From assembly GCA_009746045.1 (NCBI GenBank), contig RPFO01002056.1, positions 1 to 35,548 on the forward strand: a stretch of 35,548 nucleotides of DNA, read 5' to 3'. The stretch's first letter is position 1. The number at the start of each line of letters is the position of its first letter. The translations under genes were made by a program, and so were the position numbers. The notes beneath the pieces were generated by a model that worked only from the letters and a program-made list of their open reading frames with translations, was not told where the DNA came from and made no database searches. Origin of the DNA: Mesostigma viride. Lineage: Eukaryota > Streptophyta > Mesostigmatophyceae > Mesostigmatales > Mesostigmataceae. Positions 27,199 to 34,924 of this stretch are shown here, piece after piece.

Positions 27199-28341
27199 GT
27201 GAACGAACAAATTATCGGAACCAACCACGGGAACGTAACCGTCACGAAAGCCACCACCACAAAGATAAGAATCAGATTACTCATCACGACGACGTTGCTA
27301 CCGAACCAAGGCAGCATCAAATTCACCGTTCCGGACTTCGCATTCAGCGACACGTTCAACGTTGGAAATGGGCTGTTCGAGGTCGGTAGGGTCTCCACCC
27401 CGTACAGTTATGTTACGAGCTACAACCGAATCCCGACACAATCCGTCCTGGTCACACTGGACCCGGGATACCCGAACGTTTCCAACCCTTACGAGTTAAG
27501 ATTCACGGTCACGTTCGCTATCGCTCCTGAGGGGTTTACCGCGAACCCCCAGTCATCCACCGAGACCGTCATAGACTCGGGGTCCGCGGGGTGGAGCGCG
27601 CTGGTGAAGGAGCACGTGCCGAAGACGCCTCCTTCAGGGGAGTACGAATCGTACACGCGTACCGCCAACGTTCGGTTCGTCTCTAGCGCCGGTGACAAGA
27701 GTTTCACGTACTCGGCCAAACTGTCCGCGTCGAACTGGAGCGGGCAGACAGGGTCGCAGATACAGGTCGCGTTCCAGTGGTCGTCGTTCCAGGTGTCCAG
27801 CGAGCGCGCGGAGTTCCCGAGCGCTGTCTCCGACGTGATCGCGACTACTTCCGGGTTCGCAGTGCGAGCGATCGCTATTGACGAGGTGGAAGGGGAGGAC
27901 GATCAGATCGAGGTCACCTTTTCTCTCCGCGGATCTCTCACCCATTACAACAACGCCCCACGTACGGATGGGCCTCATGACGTCAATTTTGTCACAAAAG
28001 CGACTATACTCAATGACTTCGAAACGTCGCGCCCCCCCTCACCGGCTGGTCACTGTCCTACATCGCAAACTCGACCTATCTGTACGCAAGCGAGATGGTG
28101 GCTCGGTACCGCGTCGTTCCATTTTTTGCCCTCCCGAGCGGCGGCCTCGAAAACCCGACCAAACTGGCTATCAAGTTTGAAACAAAAACCAATTATTTCA
28201 GCCACCAGTTTGGAGACGTGGGTCTCTCACTGTCCTTGTTCATCGACGCGGCGATCGACACACAGCAGATCACTCTCCCAAACCTCCTCAACTTTATCAC
28301 ACCCACACTCAGTCACTATTCCGGCAGTCAGATCAAAGTGA
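27199..28341 (+). CDS. Fibre gene segment 3 (true coding to about 28025)
   Basis: The open segment reads NEQIIGTNHGNVTVTKATT onward and is protein-like to about 28025. There a run of seven C's (GCGCCCCCCCTCACC) shifts the frame, and the remainder of this frame to 28341 looks non-coding. The real frame extends upstream of 27199 to about 27115. Confidence 0.6.
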   Translation: MNEQIIGTNHGNVTVTKATTTKIRIRLLITTTLLPNQGSIKFTVPDFAFSDTFNVGNGLFEVGRVSTPYSYVTSYNRIPTQSVLVTLDPGYPNVSNPYELRFTVTFAIAPEGFTANPQSSTETVIDSGSAGWSALVKEHVPKTPPSGEYESYTRTANVRFVSSAGDKSFTYSAKLSASNWSGQTGSQIQVAFQWSSFQVSSERAEFPSAVSDVIATTSGFAVRAIAIDEVEGEDDQIEVTFSLRGSLTHYNNAPRTDGPHDVNFVTKATILNDFETSRPPSPAGHCPTSQTRPICTQARWWLGTASFHFLPSRAAASKTRPNWLSSLKQKPIISATSLETWVSHCPCSSTRRSTHSRSLSQTSSTLSHPHSVTIPAVRSK

Positions 28342-28736
28342 CTCTGAAGTTCTCTTCTGCTCCCAAATCGGACGATGACACGCTACTGAAAACCGACCCT
28401 CAACTGTTCTTCTACACAAATTATTTAATACACTCGTACAACACTGATCAGATATCCGTGCCAAATCACACCGGGCTACCAGTGTTTTTGGGATACGGTA
28501 CACTTAACGGGCAGCAGGATAACACGACGTTCGAGTATTCCGTTCAAGCACCGATAGGTTTAATCTCTCCACTTTATGACATCGAGGCAGGAATCAACAT
28601 AACCCCTGCATATAGTTCTTCGGTTGGGCGGGTGATACGGACACAAAACGATGCCCCGTTCGTGTGGCCGCCAACTAAAAACAGAGCATCCGACTCATCG
28701 TGGACGGTGTCAGCTTTCTCTACACGCCCACGCTGA
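28095..28736 (+). CDS. Fibre gene segment 4
   Basis: Continues the protein after the C-run shift: FALPSGGLENPTKLAIKFE, then SLSLFIDAAIDTQQIT. It is beta-rich and of the same style as its neighbours. It ends FSTRPR, with the adjacent frame taking over near 28715 (DGVSFLYTPTLTPRIYI). Confidence 0.6.
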   Translation: MVARYRVVPFFALPSGGLENPTKLAIKFETKTNYFSHQFGDVGLSLSLFIDAAIDTQQITLPNLLNFITPTLSHYSGSQIKVTLKFSSAPKSDDDTLLKTDPQLFFYTNYLIHSYNTDQISVPNHTGLPVFLGYGTLNGQQDNTTFEYSVQAPIGLISPLYDIEAGINITPAYSSSVGRVIRTQNDAPFVWPPTKNRASDSSWTVSAFSTRPR

Positions 28737-29026
28737 CACCCCGCATTTACATCCAACAATCCACATCCAATGCGAAGGAGTTTATAGTCACGTTCGACTT
28801 CTCCTTTTGTCATCGATTGCCCACTCTCGACGTCGTCGAGAGCGACTTCACGTTATTTGGCTACACGTTGACGGATGTGACCACGGACCCTGACACCTGG
28901 TCCTGGGTCCCGGCCACTCACGAGTTGGTTTCTTTCACGAGAGGCGCACCCGGATCCATGGTCTGGACGGCGGTCGCGCGCATCACCGAATACCCCAGGA
29001 TCGTGTGGCACCTATGGCGTCCATAA
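28700..29026 (+). CDS. Fibre gene segment 5
   Basis: A 108-residue frame beginning MDGVSFLYTPTLTPRIY, with VTFDFSFCHRLPTLDVVES in the family's strand style. It stops at 29026; the next segment begins 22 bases earlier in another frame. Confidence 0.55.
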   Translation: MDGVSFLYTPTLTPRIYIQQSTSNAKEFIVTFDFSFCHRLPTLDVVESDFTLFGYTLTDVTTDPDTWSWVPATHELVSFTRGAPGSMVWTAVARITEYPRIVWHLWRP

Positions 29027-29928
29027 TGCAGGACATTTTCCAAGACTCCGCGGGAGTTAAAAATTATGCCACGGATTCCGATAAATGGCAAGAACTGCGA
29101 CTTTTCATCATACCTCCTATGTGGAGATGGAAATTTTGGGTACAGACATCCAGGCTTCAAAACGTGATGTCGACCCCCATCATTTTAGACGTCCGGTATG
29201 TGAGTATTCCATTGAACGGGACGAGCAGACAGTACCCGAGTGCCGCATCCATACTGGAGTCGCTTAACGCTGTTGACGAATCCGGAGTCAGAAAGGTCAC
29301 GATGTCGTTTCAGAAATCCGAAATCGAGGCCACGGGACAAACGGTGGGGCTGTTCTATTTGGGATTGACCGAAACCAATTTCGACATGTTTCGCCTGTCC
29401 GTCAACGTCGCGTGGTTTGCCGGGGCCCCGGGCACCATCAAGCTGACACTGCCCGCGGATCTGGCCCCGGTGGACGCGGAGGGGTTCAGCAACGAACGGT
29501 GCGTCCTTACGTGGTCCATAGAGTTCAACCCGTTATTCACTCCGACCCCGTTCGTCCTCACCATGAACCAGCCTTCCACCAACTCGACGTCGTGGGTGTT
29601 TACTTACACCATAACTCCGACGCCGACGTACTTTGGGACTCGTCCGATACTGTATAAGGTGGATCCAAACACCAATACTCGAACGCAGCTGAATTACTCG
29701 GTGGCCTCGGATTCCAGCACGCAACTCTACAAACTCCTCACTAATAACGTTTCTTCCAACGACGTCAAGTGGGAGTTGGAATACGAACCAGGGGCACTGC
29801 AAGGCCCGATCGGAGCCGCGAACGAGGTTATGTCTAACGTTCTGCCAGTGATCGGAAGTGTCGCGCTTCCGGGAGCTAATCCCCTCTCCACTCGCGCCCG
29901 AATGACCTCCGCGTACATCGTCCCATAA
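29005..29928 (+). CDS. Fibre gene segment 6 (C-terminal)
   Basis: A 307-residue frame ending SAYIVP, containing GVRKVTMSFQKSEIEA and NFDMFRLSVNVAWFAGA. Between about 29085 and 29200 an alternative frame (TATFHHTSYVEMEILG) looks more natural than the main one, so a pair of compensating shifts may be present. Confidence 0.6.
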   Translation: MAPMASIMQDIFQDSAGVKNYATDSDKWQELRLFIIPPMWRWKFWVQTSRLQNVMSTPIILDVRYVSIPLNGTSRQYPSAASILESLNAVDESGVRKVTMSFQKSEIEATGQTVGLFYLGLTETNFDMFRLSVNVAWFAGAPGTIKLTLPADLAPVDAEGFSNERCVLTWSIEFNPLFTPTPFVLTMNQPSTNSTSWVFTYTITPTPTYFGTRPILYKVDPNTNTRTQLNYSVASDSSTQLYKLLTNNVSSNDVKWELEYEPGALQGPIGAANEVMSNVLPVIGSVALPGANPLSTRARMTSAYIVP

Positions 29929-29931
29929 ACA

Positions 29932-29946
29932 TCTTATATATACAGG
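29932..29946 (+). promoter_or_regulatory. TATA-like element before second fibre gene
   Basis: TCTTATATATACAGG lies 14 bases upstream of the ATG at 29960. It is positioned for a viral late or TATA-type promoter, by inference, and supports treating the following frame as a separate gene. Confidence 0.4.
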
Positions 29947-29976
29947 AGGCATCTGTACCATGTCCAGCACTCTTAC

Positions 29977-30831
29977 AGTTACGTTAAATAGTGCCGGAAC
30001 CTTTTGCCGCCTGAGGCAAATCGGGCCGGAACACTATTTTGCCCGGAATAACCACTTCCGAGCACCCAAGTTAATTCGGCCGAATTAACTTGGGTGCTCG
30101 GAAGTGGTTATTCCGGGCAAAATAGTGTTCCGGCCCGATTTGCCTCAGGCGGCAAAAGGTTCCGGCACTATTTAACGTAACTAAAACCTGGCCTCGTGGA
30201 GGGGGGACGAAGAGCCCGAGACATCCGCCTAGGCCGCTGAGCACGCACCACTAAATGCGCCGGAGCTGCCTCAGTGAGGATTCGAACCCCTGACCTCCAA
30301 GGTGCACAGGTTTTAGTTACGTTAAATAGTGCCGGAACCTTTTGCCGCCTGAGGCAAATCGGTCCGCCGAGCACCCAAGTTAATTCGGCCGAATTAACTT
30401 GGGTGCTCGGAAGTGGTTATTCCGGGCAAAATAGTGTTCCGGCCCGATTTGCCTCAGGCGGCAAAAGGTTCCGGCACTATTTAACGTAACTAAAACCTGT
30501 GCACCTTGGAGGTCAGGGGTTCGAATCCTCACTGAGGCAGCTCCGGCGCATTTAGTGGTGCGTGCTCAGCGGCCTAGGCGGATGTCTCGGGCTCTTCGTC
30601 CCCCCTCCACGAGGCCAGGTTTTAGTTACGTTAAATAGTGCCGGAACCTTTTGCCGCCTGAGGCAAATCGGGCCGGAACACTATTTTTGCCCGGAATAAC
30701 CACTTCCGAGCACCCAAGTTAATTCGGCCGAATTAACTTGGGTGCTCGGAAGTGGTTATTCCGGGCAAAAATAGTGTTCCGGCCCGATTTGCCTCAGGCG
30801 GCAAAAGGTTCCGGCACTATTTAACGTAACT
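29977..30831. mobile_element. Nested palindromic element (P-S'-P-S-P) with tRNA-like T-arm
   Basis: Three palindromes P (29977-30182, 206 bp perfect; 30315-30491, one arm shortened by 29 bp; 30624-30831, 208 bp perfect) alternate with a 132-bp segment S in opposite orientations (30183-30314 inverted, 30492-30623 direct, perfect reverse complements). The whole 855 bp is itself a near-perfect palindrome. P ends AGTTACG/CGTAACT. CTTAC is duplicated at both borders (29972-29976 and 30832-30836), a target-site duplication. There is no protein-coding capacity. It interrupts the fibre gene in a way that removal restores. P1 has four T's and P3 five T's at the same spot in both arms. Confidence 0.9.
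30492..30540 (+). other. tRNA-like 3' half (T-arm with B-box)
   Basis: Within S, GGTTCGAATCC (30518-30528) is a perfect RNA polymerase III B-box. It is preceded by a variable-loop-like AGGTC and followed by an acceptor-like CTGAGGCA. The rest of a tRNA (D-arm and a full anticodon stem) is absent from S. The mirror copy on the minus strand has its B-box at 30278-30288. This is a tRNA-derived fragment, not a tRNA gene. Confidence 0.6.
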
Positions 30832-30843
30832 CTTACCATACGC

Positions 30844-31611
30844 GTGACGCTTTCACGAGACGTATCAGGCGTGACCGCCGACCTGTTTCGAGCGACCTTG
30901 ACAAGCGGGACCACGTCTGACATCACGCATTTGCCCGTCGTGAGCGTCGCTCCGGTCTCCGCGAGCGTCTATGACATAACGATCGACAAGAGCGGCGTGA
31001 GCGTGACCGTCGCGGCCGGTACAATCACACTGTACCTCCCCGTAGGTGTCCTCGACGCCGCAGGAGACACAAACGCGGACACATGGGTGACGGTGGACTT
31101 CCTCCAAGCGACGCCCTACCAGCCGTCCATCCAGGTGTCCACCCGCGCGCCGGACCAGGGCGCGGTGAAGTACATGAAAGCGGACATCACATTCCCGCGC
31201 GACGTCACGGGATTCGCGTCCGACAGCATCAAGATCCGACAGCAGGCCCCGGAATCCGCCAAGGGGTGGAAGTTCGAGCTGGGGGACGAATGCCCGTGCC
31301 TGACGAGGGGGCTGTTCACCGGGGTGTTCGCGAGCCCCCTGGGCGACTCGCTGGTGCCGCTGTCCCTGCTCTCCAGCGGGGCGGACACGTACCGCTGGGA
31401 GTTCACCGAGTCTGCGGAGAGCACCGTGGGGACGCCCGCAAAGTCCTTCACGGGAGGCGGGGACCCTTTGGTGGTGGAGGGCGGCGTGTTGAAGGTGGGC
31501 GAGGGGGTGAGCCCGGTGACGAGCGGCCTCCCGTACGGCACATTCACGCTGTCGGTGCTCGTGATCCCCCAGCAGGACCTGTCCACTTCCACGGGGGGTA
31601 CAAGGACCTGA
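30844..31611 (+). CDS. Second fibre gene, open segment A (Ig-like)
   Basis: The open frame directly after the palindromic element reads VTLSRDVSGVTADLFRATL. It carries two Ig-like modules and the start of the jelly-roll (VIPQQDLSTSTGG), then stops at 31611 just past a run of six G's, where the next frame takes over. Confidence 0.65.
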   Translation: MTLSRDVSGVTADLFRATLTSGTTSDITHLPVVSVAPVSASVYDITIDKSGVSVTVAAGTITLYLPVGVLDAAGDTNADTWVTVDFLQATPYQPSIQVSTRAPDQGAVKYMKADITFPRDVTGFASDSIKIRQQAPESAKGWKFELGDECPCLTRGLFTGVFASPLGDSLVPLSLLSSGADTYRWEFTESAESTVGTPAKSFTGGGDPLVVEGGVLKVGEGVSPVTSGLPYGTFTLSVLVIPQQDLSTSTGGTRT

Positions 31612-33701
31612 TAGAGTACGGGTTCGCGGACGTGAAGGTGACGGACGACGGCCACTTGCGTTTCTATGACGGCAACAACGCCTTCACGACGACCGCGACG
31701 GTTGACTCTGCGCCCTTTCACCTCGCCGTAACGAACGAGGGGTCCGCCTTCAAGGTGTACAAGGACGGTGCGCTGATCGGCTCGTCCAACGACAGTTATA
31801 TGGGATACGGACAGCTGCGACTGTCTCAGGGCGTCGCGGGGTGGTCGATATGGTACACGGACGCGCGCGTGATCGCGGGGACGGCCGTCTCGGACTCGAA
31901 CACGCTGGTGTACGGCTGGCGGGAGACATACTCGCAGAGAAAGGCCAGAGAGTTCTGCCTGGAGTTCGACCTGGACACGACGGAGGTGCCGAAGGGCTCG
32001 CTGAACGTGGCCGTCGAGGAGGGCGCGGCGACGGACGCGGATGACAAGGCGAGTTCCGCGAACAACACCACCATCGAGTACCCCGAACCGCTTCAGTTCT
32101 CTCTTGCATTTCAGGACGTGGTGGGGCGTGCTGTAGACCCACTTGACGACGGCTTACAGAATTGGTTTCAGATGGTGGTGACGTGGGATCGGTCCGTCAG
32201 CGGCTTCCAGACAAGCGGTTTTCAGGTCAAGTACTTTCGGACAGGAGTTACCCCTATTGAGGTGTCTGTCGCTAAGATAACCCCGGCTTCTGGTTCTGGT
32301 GCTAATTACACCCTCCTCTTCGACAAGACCGAGACAGCTGGGTCCAACGATGGTTTCATCACGCTATATGTCCCCAGAAGGGCCGTGGTAGACGCGCTTT
32401 CTTCCAACGTGTACAACTCTTACGACACCCGGTATCAAGTTCAGTTTGTGCACGCCGAATCTCCCTTTCTCGACCCCTCGGTATGGGTGGATTTTGCGGA
32501 CACTGAAACGTTGTATCAGGATGGCGCCATGACAACTCCGGTTACAAGCTCTGGACAAACAATAGCATCCGCAAAAAGCAAAACTCTCACGCAATACACG
32601 TTTCGAACATCCAACATAAAGCCGACTTTTGCTACATTCCCAGCAAGCTATTCCGCCTTTCCGACATTTGCCTCTATGTACATGAATGAGAAGTTGTTCG
32701 TGGGATATTACACTCTCTTTTACGTGGCAAGAAAAGGGGGATTTATTTCTAATCAGTCCATAATTCTTGCTAAAAAAGAAACCATTCAGAAACCCGACAT
32801 CATTATTACCCAATACGTGAGGCACGGAGTGGGTTCCACGTCCGCGACTCCATTTCAATCCATCAAGACCGTTTGTGATATCCACCCTGACGGGGGGGCA
32901 TGGAGCTCGTTCTATCTAATCACGGAGCGGGTTGACCAGAACAAACGCACATTGTGGAAAGATGGAGCGCAATTAGGGGAGACATTTTCCGCCACTTCCA
33001 GTGGTTCCTGCGATGTAAGTCTCGGTGATATGGGAAATTGCGATCTCTGCGAGTTTCTGTATTATCCACGCGCTCTTTCGGACGGAGAAGTCGCTAGTGT
33101 GAACACGCTTCTCAAGGACAAGTGGGCAGATCTATGGGCCCCGGACATCTGGATTGATTTTTCAGACACATCCACACTTTTTCAGGACGTACAGAGCACG
33201 ATTCCCGCGGTGTCGAATGGAGATCTTATCCATTCCGTGATAAGCAAATCCCCAAGCCACACCACTTTTCAAGCAAACACCACTTCACTCAGACCCGCGC
33301 TGGTCGTTGGCACCGGGCTTTCATTCGCGGCCTTTACCAGCAGTGATAGCTTGTACCTGACAACACCCTTCACGGCCACACAATTTACCATATTCTACGT
33401 AGCGCGCAAGGGTTCGTGGCGCGCTCAACATCAGGTCATCAGTATGTCGACATATGCATCAACAACATCTGTTAGGCTATCTCACCAAACGTCTTATATA
33501 AACTCCGCAAATCCACTTACGAGTAATAACATGACGCTGTTTAGCAACGGGAACGCATGGAACAAATTTTACGTCATCGCGGAAAGGCGCTCAGGCACAA
33601 ACCAGACGGCGTGGAAGAACACTGTACAAATGTTCAACAGGACACTGTCAGCTATCACCACATCAAATGCCATTATCACCATCAACGGCTTCAGTACTTA
33701 A
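31590..33701 (+). CDS. Second fibre gene, open segment B (lectin-like domains)
   Basis: This frame is open from 31083, but the protein-like part starts near 31590 (GGYKDLIEYGFADV). It covers a jelly-roll, an Ig-like module, and a complete concanavalin-like domain ending CEFLYYPRALSDGEV with a KWADLW tail. Most of a second such domain follows, up to TINGFST at 33701. The matching C-terminal piece (GELLYYNRALSNAEIL, KWAALL) lies in another frame at about 33700-33829. Confidence 0.7.
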   Translation, partial: HGGYKDLIEYGFADVKVTDDGHLRFYDGNNAFTTTATVDSAPFHLAVTNEGSAFKVYKDGALIGSSNDSYMGYGQLRLSQGVAGWSIWYTDARVIAGTAVSDSNTLVYGWRETYSQRKAREFCLEFDLDTTEVPKGSLNVAVEEGAATDADDKASSANNTTIEYPEPLQFSLAFQDVVGRAVDPLDDGLQNWFQMVVTWDRSVSGFQTSGFQVKYFRTGVTPIEVSVAKITPASGSGANYTLLFDKTETAGSNDGFITLYVPRRAVVDALSSNVYNSYDTRYQVQFVHAESPFLDPSVWVDFADTETLYQDGAMTTPVTSSGQTIASAKSKTLTQYTFRTSNIKPTFATFPASYSAFPTFASMYMNEKLFVGYYTLFYVARKGGFISNQSIILAKKETIQKPDIIITQYVRHGVGSTSATPFQSIKTVCDIHPDGGAWSSFYLITERVDQNKRTLWKDGAQLGETFSATSSGSCDVSLGDMGNCDLCEFLYYPRALSDGEVASVNTLLKDKWADLWAPDIWIDFSDTSTLFQDVQSTIPAVSNGDLIHSVISKSPSHTTFQANTTSLRPALVVGTGLSFAAFTSSDSLYLTTPFTATQFTIFYVARKGSWRAQHQVISMSTYASTTSVRLSHQTSYINSANPLTSNNMTLFSNGNAWNKFYVIAERRSGTNQTAWKNTVQMFNRTLSAITTSNAIITINGFST

Positions 33702-33870
33702 GTGGTGGGACCACCGGAATGGGATCTTGCGACTACGGCGAGTTATTATATTATAACCGAGCACTCTCCAACGCGGAGATTTTAAGTACTATTAACCTCC
33801 TCATGGCAAAGTGGGCCGCGCTCCTGTAGAGCAAAAAAATATCCCCGCCACATTCCGAGAAGTTGTAAGA

Positions 33871-34920
33871 ATGACCGACACGATCACGGCTCGCGTCACG
33901 TTCTCTCGCGACGTATCGGGCGTCTCGCCCCAGCTGTTTCAAGCCACGTTCACGGACGAGGTGACCGCCGAGAAGATCCCGCTGACTGTGCAGTCCGCGG
34001 TGCCGGTAACGAGCAGCGTATACGACCTGTATATCGCCAGGGGGGCGATTCCCGCCACCGTGAAGGAGGGCATGATCAAGCTTTTCCTCCCGGCCGGCTC
34101 TCTGACGACGGTGGGGGAGGACAACACGAACGCGGACACCCAGTGGAACCTGCGGTTCACGCAGCCGACGCCGTACTACCCGACCATCACCATATCCAGG
34201 CGGGAGCCGGACACCGCCTGGGACATGCTTCTGAAGGTGGACGTGAGCTTCCCGCGCGACGTGACGGGGTTCACTGCGGACGCCATAAAGTTCCGGGTGG
34301 CGGACCCCGACCCCACAAAGCAGTGGGACTACGACTACCAAGCGCTCATGGATGGCCTGTTTGCTTCAAAGGGCGCCTTTACGGCTTTGGATGCCAGGAA
34401 TTATCGTTTGGAATTCAATTACAGCCCGGCACGGGTGATGGTGCCAGTGGGACAGTTGAACGTCTACATCGAGGAGGGTGCGGCCCTGGATGCCAACGAG
34501 AGACCATCGGCCGCCCACAACAACACGCTATCCTACACTTTCCAGGAGCCTTTGCAGATGTACTTGTCCTTTCAGGACTCTAACGGCGCGCCCGTCGATC
34601 CCGTGGGCAACGGCCTCAAGAACGTCTTCAAGATGGTGGTCACGTGGACCCGCTCGGTCGCCGGCTTCCAGGATAGCGGGTTCGTGGCCAAGTTCCTGAG
34701 ACTGGGAGAGGCGCCCGCGAGCGTCCCCGTGACGGGCATCTCGCCGGTGGACGGGAGCGGCACCACGTACACCCTCACGCTGGACAAGACGGCGGTCGCG
34801 GGCACGAACAGCGGGTTCATAGGGCTGGAGGTGCCTGCTGGCACCGTGGCGGGCGAGAACGACCCCGCAGACCTGAACCCCTATCGCATCAGGTGGTACG
34901 GTTTCTCTTACTCGGCTTAA
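33871..34920 (+). CDS. Third fibre-like gene (Ig-like modules)
   Basis: An intact 349-residue frame from ATG 33871 (MTDTITARVTFSRDVSG). The frame is open upstream to 33811, so it could also be the C-terminal part of the preceding gene. It contains three Big_12-like Ig modules marked by TFSRDVSGV, SFPRDVTGFTADAI and VTWTRSVAGFQDSGF, each followed by GTTYTLTLDKT-type strands. It ends RWYGFSYSA. It is a close paralogue of the modules in 29960-32460, which gives a way to judge the broken copy. Confidence 0.75.
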   Translation: MTDTITARVTFSRDVSGVSPQLFQATFTDEVTAEKIPLTVQSAVPVTSSVYDLYIARGAIPATVKEGMIKLFLPAGSLTTVGEDNTNADTQWNLRFTQPTPYYPTITISRREPDTAWDMLLKVDVSFPRDVTGFTADAIKFRVADPDPTKQWDYDYQALMDGLFASKGAFTALDARNYRLEFNYSPARVMVPVGQLNVYIEEGAALDANERPSAAHNNTLSYTFQEPLQMYLSFQDSNGAPVDPVGNGLKNVFKMVVTWTRSVAGFQDSGFVAKFLRLGEAPASVPVTGISPVDGSGTTYTLTLDKTAVAGTNSGFIGLEVPAGTVAGENDPADLNPYRIRWYGFSYSA

Positions 34921-34924
34921 TTGG

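Larger units (their letters stand above)
24171..29928 (+). pseudogene. Large viral surface/fibre-like gene in several frames
   Basis: Starting at ATG 24171, protein-like beta-rich sequence continues for 5.7 kb but changes frame at about 25600, 27110, 28025, 28720 and 29010-29030. The N-terminus has ISDGAITTEKLDPDLLARL, the anchor-like motif seen at the start of phage and giant-virus fibre proteins, and a short coiled coil LRTELNALQAEVQAIGG. Then follow repeated Ig-like modules (ITVLDQGGDPL, RVKEVTVVFGSDVATGSF and similar). Such proteins extend from the capsid and bind hosts. The individual open segments are listed separately. Either the gene is decaying or several single-base errors are present. 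Confidence 0.7.
29960..33829 (+). pseudogene. Second fibre-like gene: Ig-like modules plus tandem lectin-like domains, interrupted by a palindromic element
   Basis: The start is ATG 29960 (MSSTLT). The element 29977-30831 plus one CTTAC copy interrupts codon 6; removing both continues as TIRVTLSRDVSGVTADLF, closely matching the paralogue at 33871 (MTDTITARVTFSRDVSGV). The frame then changes at the G-run near 31590 and again near 33700. Domains in order are: Ig-like of the Big_12 type (SRDVSGV, FPRDVTGFASD), a jelly-roll/LamG-like stretch (YKDLIEYGFADVKV, FKVYKDGALIGSS), another Ig-like, then two tandem concanavalin-like domains (WVDFADTETLYQDG and WIDFSDTSTLFQDV). The second ends YGELLYYNRALSNAEI. 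A cell-surface or glycan-binding role is inferred from these folds. Confidence 0.7.

Noticed and set aside
30456-30540. Complete tRNA gene using GCCTCAG in P paired with CTGAGGC in S
   Set aside because: The 7-bp acceptor-like pairing exists, but no D-arm or anticodon stem fits between, and GCCTCAG belongs to the palindrome arm. Also tested as a permuted tRNA gene: no matching 5' half follows.
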